Notes under the pieces: model-generated
Told to the model about the DNA's origin: nothing
Database searches by the model: none
What the model saw: only the letters and a program-made list of their open reading frames with translations
DNA from: an uncultured Eubacteriales bacterium
GTDB taxonomy: Bacteria; Bacillota; Clostridia; Oscillospirales; Acutalibacteraceae
Assembly (NCBI GenBank): GCA_900321515.1
Contig: ONWI01000213.1
Location: forward strand, 1 to 8,183
DNA: 8,183 bases
Reading direction: 5' to 3'
Program-made: the position numbers and the translations under genes
Shown: positions 1 to 4,909 of the stretch, piece after piece
How the letters are laid out: each line of letters starts with the position of its first letter
Position numbering within the stretch: position 1 is the first letter of the stretch

Positions 1-2
1 AA

Positions 3-101
3 GACTCCGACGAGGACGAGGATGACGAAGACTTCGACGAGGACGAGGATGACGAAGACTTCGACGAGGACGAGGATGACGAAGACTCCGACGAGGATGA
101 C
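3..101 (+). repeat. 27-bp in-frame tandem repeat encoding acidic 9-mers
   Basis: Units at 3-29, 30-56 and 57-83 are followed by a degenerate unit from 84 to about 101. Each reads D-(S/F)-D-E-D-E-D-D-E. Units 2 and 3 are identical at every base. Unit 1 differs by one base (TCC for TTC), and the fourth begins with TCC and loses two codons. Identity at synonymous positions points to recent duplication by slippage or recombination. Because 27 is a multiple of three, copy-number change would keep the LCP frame. The array probably continues left of the window. Confidence 0.95.
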
Positions 102-1394
102 GATTATGCGGAATATAATGATGACAATGTATCCGCATATCTGAAATGGCTGAATGATTCTGACGGAAATGGCATGTCGAACGACCAGGCAGATATCAAT
201 GAATATCTTGACGCCCCGCTGACCGAAGAGACAGTAGATCTCTTTGATATTGCCAACAGCGCCGATGATCTGCCCGAGAACGATACTCACGGCGCGGTTT
301 ACTATTGGGCAAAACGTAAAAACGCGTCCGGCTGGGTAAAATTCGCGCTCAAATGCACTGCCGCGTTGCTGCTTATCATTGTTGCTTCTGGAGTGCTCTA
401 TTTCAACGGTCTGCTTAATCTGATAGATTATAAGGCGGCCAAGGACTTCAAGCAGTATGACAACCTCAGTGAAACCGATTATCGCGACTATGACGATGTA
501 GTATATTCCAGCCCTGTGTATTATAATGAAAGCACCACCATCGAGGGCTTCAACGACTCAATGATAGACATACCCAAAAAAGACGTTCTCAACATACTGC
601 TCATAGGCACGGACGTAAGAGGCGGCACATACGATGAAAGAGGAAATACTGACTCAATGATTCTTGTCTCTGTTAATACCCGCGACAAGAATATCAAGCT
701 CACATCCTTCATGAGGGATATGTATGTCGATATTCCCGATCGCGAGTGGGCAAGACTCAATGTGGCGTATGCCTACGGCGGACCTCAGCTCCTTTTTGAC
801 ACTCTCAAAAAGAATTTCAATGTGGACGTGGATCTCTATGTCCGGGTTAACTTCTCGAATTTCCGCAAGATTGTAAATCATGTGGGCGGCGTTGATATCG
901 AGCTGAGCGAGGCAGAGGCAAGATATATGAACAATACCTCCCAAAAGTACAACACCAAGCCTGTCGAACCCGGCTGGCAGCACCTTGACGGGGCACAGGC
1001 GCTTTCCTACGCGCGCTGCCGCAAGATAGACAGCGACTTCAACCGCACCAAGCGTCAGCGCACCGTCATACTCGCTCTGGTCAAGGAGATTAAGCACTGC
1101 AGCCCGGGCGAACTTAATTCGCTGCTGAATGTATTTCTTCCGATGATACAGACCAATATGAGCAAAATGCAGATACTCGGTCTGATAGCGGACGGCACTC
1201 GTTATCTCAACAACGACATTGAGACTTTGAATGTTCCTATCAAAAACAGCTGGCGTTCCGAATTAATACGCAAAAGATCGGTTATCTGCCCCAACTTCGA
1301 GCTTAATAAGACTGCCATTGTAGCCCACATCTACAGCACATACCGTCTCGACGTGGAGCAGACCAAGTACCAGAGCTTTACAATTCCAAACTGA
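3..1394 (+). CDS. LytR-CpsA-Psr (LCP) family cell-wall polymer ligase, 5' partial
   Basis: LCP enzymes transfer undecaprenyl-linked glycopolymers (teichoic acids, capsule) onto peptidoglycan outside the membrane. The frame is open from position 3 with no in-frame ATG before 174, and that ATG lacks a convincing ribosome binding site, so the start lies left of the window. Visible order: Asp/Glu repeat segment (3-101), acidic linker, one membrane helix (residues about 57-77 counted from the ATG at 174), then an extracellular LCP domain (about 138-305). Family marks are LLIGTDVR (142-149), NTDSM (158-162), the FMRD strand (179-182), RLNVAYAYGG (194-203), GGVDI (238-242), QALSYARCR (275-283) and the RTKRQR stretch (291-296), which supply the conserved Asp and Arg residues for pyrophosphate and metal binding. 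Topology is type II, so the acidic repeats would be cytoplasmic. The downstream terminator isolates it from ylxM. Family assignment is firm; the exact polymer is unknown. Confidence 0.93.
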   Translation, partial: DSDEDEDDEDFDEDEDDEDFDEDEDDEDSDEDDDYAEYNDDNVSAYLKWLNDSDGNGMSNDQADINEYLDAPLTEETVDLFDIANSADDLPENDTHGAVYYWAKRKNASGWVKFALKCTAALLLIIVASGVLYFNGLLNLIDYKAAKDFKQYDNLSETDYRDYDDVVYSSPVYYNESTTIEGFNDSMIDIPKKDVLNILLIGTDVRGGTYDERGNTDSMILVSVNTRDKNIKLTSFMRDMYVDIPDREWARLNVAYAYGGPQLLFDTLKKNFNVDVDLYVRVNFSNFRKIVNHVGGVDIELSEAEARYMNNTSQKYNTKPVEPGWQHLDGAQALSYARCRKIDSDFNRTKRQRTVILALVKEIKHCSPGELNSLLNVFLPMIQTNMSKMQILGLIADGTRYLNNDIETLNVPIKNSWRSELIRKRSVICPNFELNKTAIVAHIYSTYRLDVEQTKYQSFTIPN

Positions 1395-1397
1395 GTT

Positions 1398-1446
1398 AAA
1401 GCCGCACTGTTCTGATAAAATCCATTCAGAAACAGGCGGCTTTTTT
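1398..1446 (+). terminator. Intrinsic terminator after the LCP gene
   Basis: GCCGC at 1401-1405 pairs with GCGGC at 1436-1440, and CTGTTCTG (1407-1414) pairs with the CAG-AA-CAG stretch (1427-1435) allowing one bulge. Six T residues (1441-1446) follow directly. An A-run before the left arm could also serve the opposite strand weakly. It lies four bases after the LCP stop and ends that transcript before the ylxM promoter. Confidence 0.87.
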
Positions 1447-1496
1447 GTGCTTTATCGAAAAAATCAAAATAATTTCCGAGGTGTAAAAGATTTTAC

Positions 1497-1525
1497 TTGA
1501 CAGGCGCGGCTTGTTGCATTATAAT
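1497..1525 (+). promoter_or_regulatory. Perfect-consensus vegetative (SigA) promoter for ylxM-ffh
   Basis: TTGACA (1497-1502), a 17-base spacer, and TATAAT (1520-1525) match the sigma-A/sigma-70 consensus at all 12 positions with optimal spacing. Transcription should start near 1532. An interrupted palindrome GTAAAA-GA-TTTTAC (1483-1496) abuts the -35 box and could be an operator or an UP-like element. The promoter lies just behind the LCP terminator and heads the ylxM-ffh unit. Confidence 0.92.
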
Positions 1526-1530
1526 GTTAT

Positions 1531-1571
1531 CCGGCAAGTGTAAAGATGATTGCTTTACATATTCTCGCCGG
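1531..1571 (+). other. Two-tier hairpin at the 5' end of the ylxM-ffh leader
   Basis: Outer arms CCGGC (1531-1535) and GCCGG (1567-1571) enclose a perfect inner stem, TGTAAAG (1539-1545) with CTTTACA (1553-1559), around a 7-base loop. The predicted transcription start falls at the first arm, so the mRNA would begin with this structure, about 20 bases before the ribosome binding site. A 5' stabilising hairpin or a small regulatory leader is possible. The pairing is read directly; its function is inferred. Confidence 0.6.
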
Positions 1572-1592
1572 CAGGTTGGGCGATTCTTTCGC

Positions 1593-1599
1593 GGGGAGG
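1593..1599 (+). promoter_or_regulatory. Ribosome binding site that fixes the ylxM TTG start
   Basis: GGGGAGG sits eight bases before the TTG at 1608. The same frame runs back to a TTG at 1497, but that codon is the -35 box of the promoter and cannot be in the mRNA, so 1608 is the supported start. Confidence 0.85.
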
Positions 1600-1607
1600 T
1601 TTTTTCA

Positions 1608-2036
1608 TTGGCTGTCAATCCCAAATTCACAGTGCTGCTGGACGTTTATGGAAATATCCTCACGGAAAAAGAACGCGCTATGCTGGATTATTACTACAAT
1701 GACGATCTTTCTCTCCGTGAGATTTCGGACAATGAGAACGCCGAGAGGCGTGAGCGGCGCAATTCGGGAGAGTATTCCGCCCGTGAAAATGACACGATTA
1801 CCCGTCAGGGCGTGCGCGATACCATCAAGCGCGCAGAGGCGAAGCTGCTCTCCATGGAGGAAAAATTAGGTCTGGTGCAAAGAAACCGCGAGATGCTGCA
1901 ATTGGTGGCGGATATCCGCAAAAACGCCGAGAAGGCGGCAGTCCGTGCTTATCAGTCCCGTGCGCCAAAAGAAATAATCACAGCTGCCTCCGATATAGAT
2001 ACACTTGCGGAGAAGCTGGAAGAACTTTTAAGATGA
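1608..2036 (+). CDS. ylxM: YlxM/p13-like HTH protein associated with the SRP system
   Basis: A 142-residue protein from the TTG at 1608. YlxM proteins are small sigma-region-4-like HTH proteins encoded beside ffh; a streptococcal member has been reported to bind SRP components and modulate their GTPase activity. The N-terminus carries the family signature (FTVLLDVYGNILTEKERAMLDYYYNDDLSL, residues 7-36 in outline), and the recognition helix appears as ITRQGVRDTIKRAE (64-77), followed by a coiled-coil tail (LLSMEEKLGL onward). Unusually, about 20 charged residues (about 41-63, rich in Glu, Arg and Asn) separate EIS from ITRQ, where family members normally join them directly. The C-terminal tail also makes it longer than the usual 105-120 residues. 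ffh follows after 116 bases, supporting co-transcription. The assignment is good; DNA binding versus SRP binding is not resolved by sequence. Confidence 0.88.
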   Translation: MAVNPKFTVLLDVYGNILTEKERAMLDYYYNDDLSLREISDNENAERRERRNSGEYSARENDTITRQGVRDTIKRAEAKLLSMEEKLGLVQRNREMLQLVADIRKNAEKAAVRAYQSRAPKEIITAASDIDTLAEKLEELLR

Positions 2037-2046
2037 CTTTGGAGGC

Positions 2047-2106
2047 CCGCTCATGCCCGTCGCTGAGCGGTGCCGAACCAGTGTTCCGATAAAGAAGCAG
2101 ACGGGC
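2047..2106 (+). other. Possible H-type RNA pseudoknot between ylxM and ffh
   Basis: CCGCTCA (2047-2053) pairs with TGAGCGG (2064-2070). The enclosed 10-base loop contains GCCCGTC (2055-2061), which is perfectly complementary to GACGGGC (2100-2106). Two 7-bp helices in this arrangement describe an H-type pseudoknot with very short first connections and a third loop of about 29 bases. It ends about 33 bases before the ffh ribosome binding site, so control of ffh translation or mRNA stability is possible. The complementarity is observed; formation and role are inferred. Confidence 0.45.
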
Positions 2107-2152
2107 TGTTCATTTACCGAATGAATGTGAGCTCATTAAGGGAGATGATTTT

Positions 2153-3517
2153 ATGGCATTTGAGTCACTTACCGAAAAACTCAGCAACGCGTTTAAAAAG
2201 CTCAGGTCAAAGGGCAAGCTGACCGAGGGTGACGTAAAAGAAGCCATGCGCGAGGTTCGCCTTGCGCTGCTTGAAGCCGACGTCAACTTCAAGGTCGCCA
2301 AGGATTTTACAAACCGCGTCACAGAAAAAGCCGTAGGCGCGGAGATACTTGAAAGCCTTACGCCCGGACAGCAGGTTGTCAAGCTGGTCAATGACGAGCT
2401 TGTTGAATTGATGGGCGGCGCTGCCGCTCGTATAGCCGTTCCCAATCACCCGCCATGCATTATAATGCTCTGTGGTCTTCAGGGTTCAGGTAAGACTACA
2501 CACGCGGGCAAGCTGGCATACATGATGCGCAAGGAAGGCAGACATCCGCTGCTTGTAGCCTGCGACGTCTACCGTCCGGCCGCTATCGAACAGTTGAAGG
2601 TAGTGGGGCAGAAGGCCGGCGTTGAGGTCTTTGAGATGGGTCAGATAAATCCTGTCAAGATCACTCAGGAGGCTCTCAAATACGCCAAAGATCACGGCAA
2701 CGACACCGTTATTATAGATACCGCCGGACGTCTGCATATAGACGAGGCGCTGATGAACGAACTGAAAGAGGTCAAGGCGGCTGTCAAGCCCCATGAGATC
2801 ATGCTTGTTGTGGACGCCATGACGGGTCAGGACGCTGTCAACGTGGCAAAGAGCTTCAATGAAGCTCTCGGCATAGACGGAGTTATCCTGACCAAGCTCG
2901 ACGGCGACACACGGGGCGGCGCGGCTCTCTCAGTCAGAGCGGTCACCGGCAAGCCTATCAAGTTCGTCGGTACCGGCGAAAAACAGGAGGATCTGGAGCA
3001 GTTCCATCCGTCCCGCATGGCGTCCCGAATCCTCGGAATGGGCGACGTGCTCAGCCTTATCGAAAAGGCGGAGCAGAACATTGACGAAAAGAACGCCCTC
3101 GAGCTTCAGCAGAAACTCAAAACAAGCACATTCGATTTCAACGATCTGCTGGCTCAGTTCCAGCAGATGCGCAAGATGGGTCCGCTTAAAAATCTCATCG
3201 GCATGATCCCCGGCATGAGCCAGCAGATCGGCGACGTGGAGATTGACGACAGGATGATCGACCGCATTGAAGCAATAATATATTCCATGACGCCGCGTGA
3301 GCGCGAGAAGCCGGATCTTCTCAACGCCAGCCGCAAGCGCCGCATTGCCGCCGGAAGCGGCATGAAGGTTGAGGACGTCAACCGCCTCGTCAAGCAGATC
3401 GAGATGATGCAGAAGATGTTCAAGCAGGTCGGAGGCAAGGGCGGCAGAGGTCTGCGCAATATGATGAGAGGCATGGGCGGCATGAATGGCATGGGCAGGA
3501 TGAAAAACAAGCGCTGA
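2153..3517 (+). CDS. ffh: Signal recognition particle GTPase Ffh (SRP54)
   Basis: Ffh binds signal sequences and SRP RNA and, with FtsY, delivers ribosome-nascent chains to the membrane translocase. The 454-residue length is typical. The N domain (about 1-95) contains the ALLEADVNFKV motif (38-48). The G domain has the P-loop GLQGSGKTT (108-116), DTAGR (189-193), TKLDGD (247-252) and the closing GTGEK (273-277). The M domain begins near 325 and holds the SRP RNA-binding helix-turn-helix with SRKRRIAAGSG (393-403), then a Gly/Met-rich tail. The start is the ATG at 2153 with GGGAG at 2140-2144. It follows ylxM in the same transcription unit. Eight T residues follow the stop, but no stem precedes them, so transcription may continue toward rpsP. 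All key residues are present; the identification is firm. Confidence 0.98.
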   Translation: MAFESLTEKLSNAFKKLRSKGKLTEGDVKEAMREVRLALLEADVNFKVAKDFTNRVTEKAVGAEILESLTPGQQVVKLVNDELVELMGGAAARIAVPNHPPCIIMLCGLQGSGKTTHAGKLAYMMRKEGRHPLLVACDVYRPAAIEQLKVVGQKAGVEVFEMGQINPVKITQEALKYAKDHGNDTVIIDTAGRLHIDEALMNELKEVKAAVKPHEIMLVVDAMTGQDAVNVAKSFNEALGIDGVILTKLDGDTRGGAALSVRAVTGKPIKFVGTGEKQEDLEQFHPSRMASRILGMGDVLSLIEKAEQNIDEKNALELQQKLKTSTFDFNDLLAQFQQMRKMGPLKNLIGMIPGMSQQIGDVEIDDRMIDRIEAIIYSMTPREREKPDLLNASRKRRIAAGSGMKVEDVNRLVKQIEMMQKMFKQVGGKGGRGLRNMMRGMGGMNGMGRMKNKR

Positions 3518-3527
3518 TTTTTTTTGG

Positions 3528-3622
3528 AACTGTGCAGTATTTAATCAGTCGTTTATTGCCAAATAAAAAAGTGTACTTCGGCATTCTGACGAGCTAAATG
3601 TATTAATTATTTCTGCACAGTT
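3528..3622 (+). repeat. Long-range nested inverted repeat between ffh and rpsP
   Basis: AACTGTGCAG (3528-3537) is perfectly complementary to CTGCACAGTT (3613-3622). Inside it, in register, TCAG (3545-3548) pairs with CTGA (3586-3589) and TGCC (3557-3560) with GGCA (3580-3583). The result is an extended, interrupted stem-loop in the 174-base ffh-rpsP spacer. No T-run follows the right arm, so it does not look like a terminator. An mRNA 3'-end processing or stabilising structure, or part of an rpsP leader, are options. The rest of the spacer is AT-rich, with only weak -35/-10 candidates (for example TATACAAT at 3648-3655). Confidence 0.5.
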
Positions 3623-3678
3623 ACTTAATAAATCGCGTTTGATTTCATATACAATTAATCAACAAAGTATTCCTGCAT

Positions 3679-3685
3679 GGAGGTG
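3679..3685 (+). promoter_or_regulatory. Ribosome binding site that fixes the rpsP start
   Basis: GGAGGTG is an almost ideal anti-16S match, six bases before the ATG at 3692. The upstream in-frame ATG at 3677 overlaps it, so the longer protein is unlikely. Confidence 0.88.
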
Positions 3686-3691
3686 AATAGT

Positions 3692-3934
3692 ATGGCAGTA
3701 AAAATCAGACTTCGCCGCATGGGTTCCAAGGGCAATCCCTTCTACCGTGTAGTCGTCGCCGATTCCAGATATCCCAGAGACGGTCGTTTCATCGAGGAGA
3801 TCGGTTCATATGATCCTATGGCGGAGCCTTCCGCAGTCAAGATCGACGCGGACAAGGCAAAGGCTTGGATCGCCAACGGCGCTCAGCCCACCGATACAGT
3901 CAAATCCCTGCTCAAAAAAGAGGGCATTCTCTGA
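3692..3934 (+). CDS. rpsP: 30S ribosomal protein S16 (bS16)
   Basis: bS16 is a small-subunit protein that binds 16S rRNA early in assembly and stabilises the 5' domain. The 80-residue product carries the family start AVKIRLRRMGSKGNPFYR (residues 2-19), then VVVADSRYPRDGRFIEEIG and YDP, which are strongly diagnostic, and the usual length is 80-90 residues. The ATG at 3692 is chosen because GGAGGTG (3679-3685) lies six bases before it. An in-frame ATG at 3677 overlaps that ribosome binding site. It is the first gene of the conserved rpsP-khpA-rimM-trmD cluster. A terminator-like hairpin follows (3996-4031), which would keep S16 expression above that of the assembly factors downstream. No unusual residues were noticed. 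Confidence 0.97.
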   Translation: MAVKIRLRRMGSKGNPFYRVVVADSRYPRDGRFIEEIGSYDPMAEPSAVKIDADKAKAWIANGAQPTDTVKSLLKKEGIL

Positions 3935-3957
3935 TAATGATTGGCTGAATAATTGGC

Positions 3958-3987
3958 GTTACAACGTTACAACGCAACAACGCAACA
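3958..3987 (+). repeat. 8-bp tandem repeat between rpsP and khpA
   Basis: Units GTTACAAC (3958-3965), GTTACAAC (3966-3973), GCAACAAC (3974-3981) and a partial GCAACA (3982-3987) form about 3.7 copies with an 8-base period. It is non-coding and lies between the S16 stop and the following hairpin. It is probably a slippage-generated microsatellite; no function is evident. Confidence 0.75.
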
Positions 3988-3995
3988 TTTTTTGA

Positions 3996-4036
3996 TGTAC
4001 GGCAATCCGCCGTTTGACGGGTTGCCGTACAGTTTT
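3996..4036 (+). terminator. Terminator-like hairpin between rpsP and khpA
   Basis: A 14-bp stem runs from 3996-4009 to 4018-4031 (TGTACGGCAA against TTGCCGTACA, continuing inward as TCCG against CGGG with one T-G wobble) around an 8-base loop. The tail is AGTTTTCA, with only four consecutive T, so termination is likely partial. No promoter fits in the 37 bases before khpA, implying that khpA depends on read-through or on RNA processing here. Confidence 0.55.
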
Positions 4037-4052
4037 CACACATTTTGAATGC

Positions 4053-4059
4053 GAGGAGG
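4053..4059 (+). promoter_or_regulatory. Ribosome binding site that fixes the khpA start
   Basis: GAGGAGG lies nine bases before the ATG at 4069. The in-frame ATG at 4045 lies upstream of this site and has no ribosome binding site of its own. Confidence 0.85.
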
Positions 4060-4068
4060 TATGTCTCA

Positions 4069-4302
4069 ATGAAAGAATTGCTCGCAATTATCGCACGCGG
4101 TCTTGTGCAGAATCCTGACGGCGTAAGAGTTGAGGAAAGCGAACCTGCACAGGACGGCACCGTTACATTCACTCTCTTTGTGGATGAGGAAGACAAGGGC
4201 CGTGTTATAGGCAAGCAGGGCAGAATAGCCAAATCCATCCGCACGGTCATGCGCGCTGCGGCTACCCGTGAAAACAAAAAGGTCGTCGTCGAAATCGACT
4301 GA
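4069..4302 (+). CDS. khpA: KH-domain RNA-binding protein KhpA (YlqC family)
   Basis: KhpA is a small type II KH-domain RNA-binding protein. In streptococci and related bacteria it partners with KhpB (Jag/EloR) and influences cell division and RNA metabolism. The 77-residue product begins MKELLAIIARGLVQNPDGV, typical of the family, and its KH core GRVIGKQGRIAKSIR (about residues 44-58) contains the GKQG nucleic-acid-binding loop. The final strand VVVEID closes the domain. The start at 4069 is set by GAGGAGG at 4053-4059. It sits between rpsP and rimM as in many Firmicutes, flanked by hairpins on both sides, so its level is probably set by read-through. KhpB is not in this window. Identification is strong. 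Confidence 0.95.
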   Translation: MKELLAIIARGLVQNPDGVRVEESEPAQDGTVTFTLFVDEEDKGRVIGKQGRIAKSIRTVMRAAATRENKKVVVEID

Positions 4303-4314
4303 TTTTTCAATTAT

Positions 4315-4362
4315 GCGCAGTAATGCGGTTGAAGTCATTCATCAGCATTGCTGCGCCTTTTT
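4315..4362 (+). terminator. Intrinsic terminator between khpA and rimM
   Basis: GCGCAGTAATGC (4315-4326) pairs with GCATTGCTGCGC (4345-4356) over 12 bp with one T-G wobble. The 18-base loop is followed by C and five T (4358-4362), then G and TTT. This is a textbook Rho-independent terminator inside the usual rpsP-trmD operon. rimM begins only 44 bases later, and no good promoter lies between them. A TTGACC at 4369 has no matching -10 box. Confidence 0.8.
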
Positions 4363-4405
4363 GTTTCGTTGACCAGTAATTCTGAGAAGGGAGCGTAATC
4401 ACATT

Positions 4406-4909
4406 ATGAAGCAATATCTGGAAACAGGCAAAATTACCGGCACTCACGGACTCAGAGGCGAGGTGCGCGTGCAGCCGTGGGCGGATTCTCCTGAGTTTCT
4501 CGCGGAATTTGACGAGCTGTATCTGGATAAGGGCGCGAAAAAAATCGAGATATCGTCCTCGCGGGTGCACAAGAACATGCTTATCATGAAAATCAAAGGC
4601 GTCGATACCATCGAGCAGGCGGACAGCCTTCGCAACAAGGTGCTTTATATGAACCGCGACGATGTGGAGCTTGATGAGGGAACATATTTTATTCAGGACC
4701 TCATAGGCCTCGATGTGATTGACTGCGATACCGGTGAGAGAGTCGGCAGGCTTGACGACGTAAGCGAAACCGGCGCAAACGACGTATATCACATAAAGAC
4801 AGATGACGGCAGGGTCTTTCTGATACCTGTGATACCGGATGTGGTTAAAGATATTTCTCCGGAGGACGGGTATATAAAAATATTCAGGATGAAGGGTCTG
4901 TTTGATTGA
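4406..4909 (+). CDS. rimM: Ribosome maturation factor RimM
   Basis: RimM helps assemble the 30S head, binding uS19 and acting near helices 31 and 33b of 16S rRNA. The 167-residue product has the N-terminal RimM barrel, with GKITGTHGLRGEVRV (8-22) and an EQADSLRNKVLYMNRDD stretch (70-86 in outline). A linker leads to the PRC-barrel, whose marks are YFIQDLIGLDV (94-104), TGANDVY (122-128) and LIPVIPDVV (139-147). The ribosome binding site is AAGGGAG (4387-4393), slightly far at 12 bases. The stop TGA shares one base with the trmD ATG (TGATG), so translational coupling to trmD is expected. Length and motif order are standard. Confidence 0.97.
   Translation: MKQYLETGKITGTHGLRGEVRVQPWADSPEFLAEFDELYLDKGAKKIEISSSRVHKNMLIMKIKGVDTIEQADSLRNKVLYMNRDDVELDEGTYFIQDLIGLDVIDCDTGERVGRLDDVSETGANDVYHIKTDDGRVFLIPVIPDVVKDISPEDGYIKIFRMKGLFD

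Noticed and set aside
1..101. CRISPR-like or non-coding satellite repeat
   Set aside because: Units are contiguous with no spacers, and the 27-base period is in frame with the LCP gene, so it is a coding tandem repeat.
174..176. ATG as the start of the LCP gene
   Set aside because: The preceding sequence lacks a convincing ribosome binding site, and the same frame is open for 57 codons back to the window edge with a clear in-frame coding repeat.
654..1097. Minus-strand 147-residue reading frame inside the LCP gene
   Set aside because: It is a shadow of the LCP catalytic domain, which has all its motifs on the + strand.
1497..1607. Longer ylxM starting at the TTG at 1497
   Set aside because: That TTG is the first half of the perfect -35 box; the transcript starts downstream, and a good ribosome binding site precedes the TTG at 1608.
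2064..2106. SRP RNA gene next to ffh
   Set aside because: A GAAGCAG string recalls the SRP RNA tip, but the flanking GGTCAGG/GGAAGGAAGC helix and the long hairpin are missing.
3154..3510. Minus-strand 118-residue Met/Pro-rich reading frame
   Set aside because: It lies wholly inside the ffh M domain, whose Met codons and motifs are conserved on the + strand; it has no ribosome binding site or family match.
3518..3525. Terminator after ffh, from the run of eight T
   Set aside because: No stem can be formed immediately before the T-run.
4061..4072. Three-codon leader ORF overlapping the khpA start
   Set aside because: Its ATG is only one base from GAGGAGG, too close for initiation; it looks coincidental.
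4369..4374. TTGACC as the -35 of a rimM promoter
   Set aside because: Nothing resembling TATAAT lies 15-19 bases downstream.
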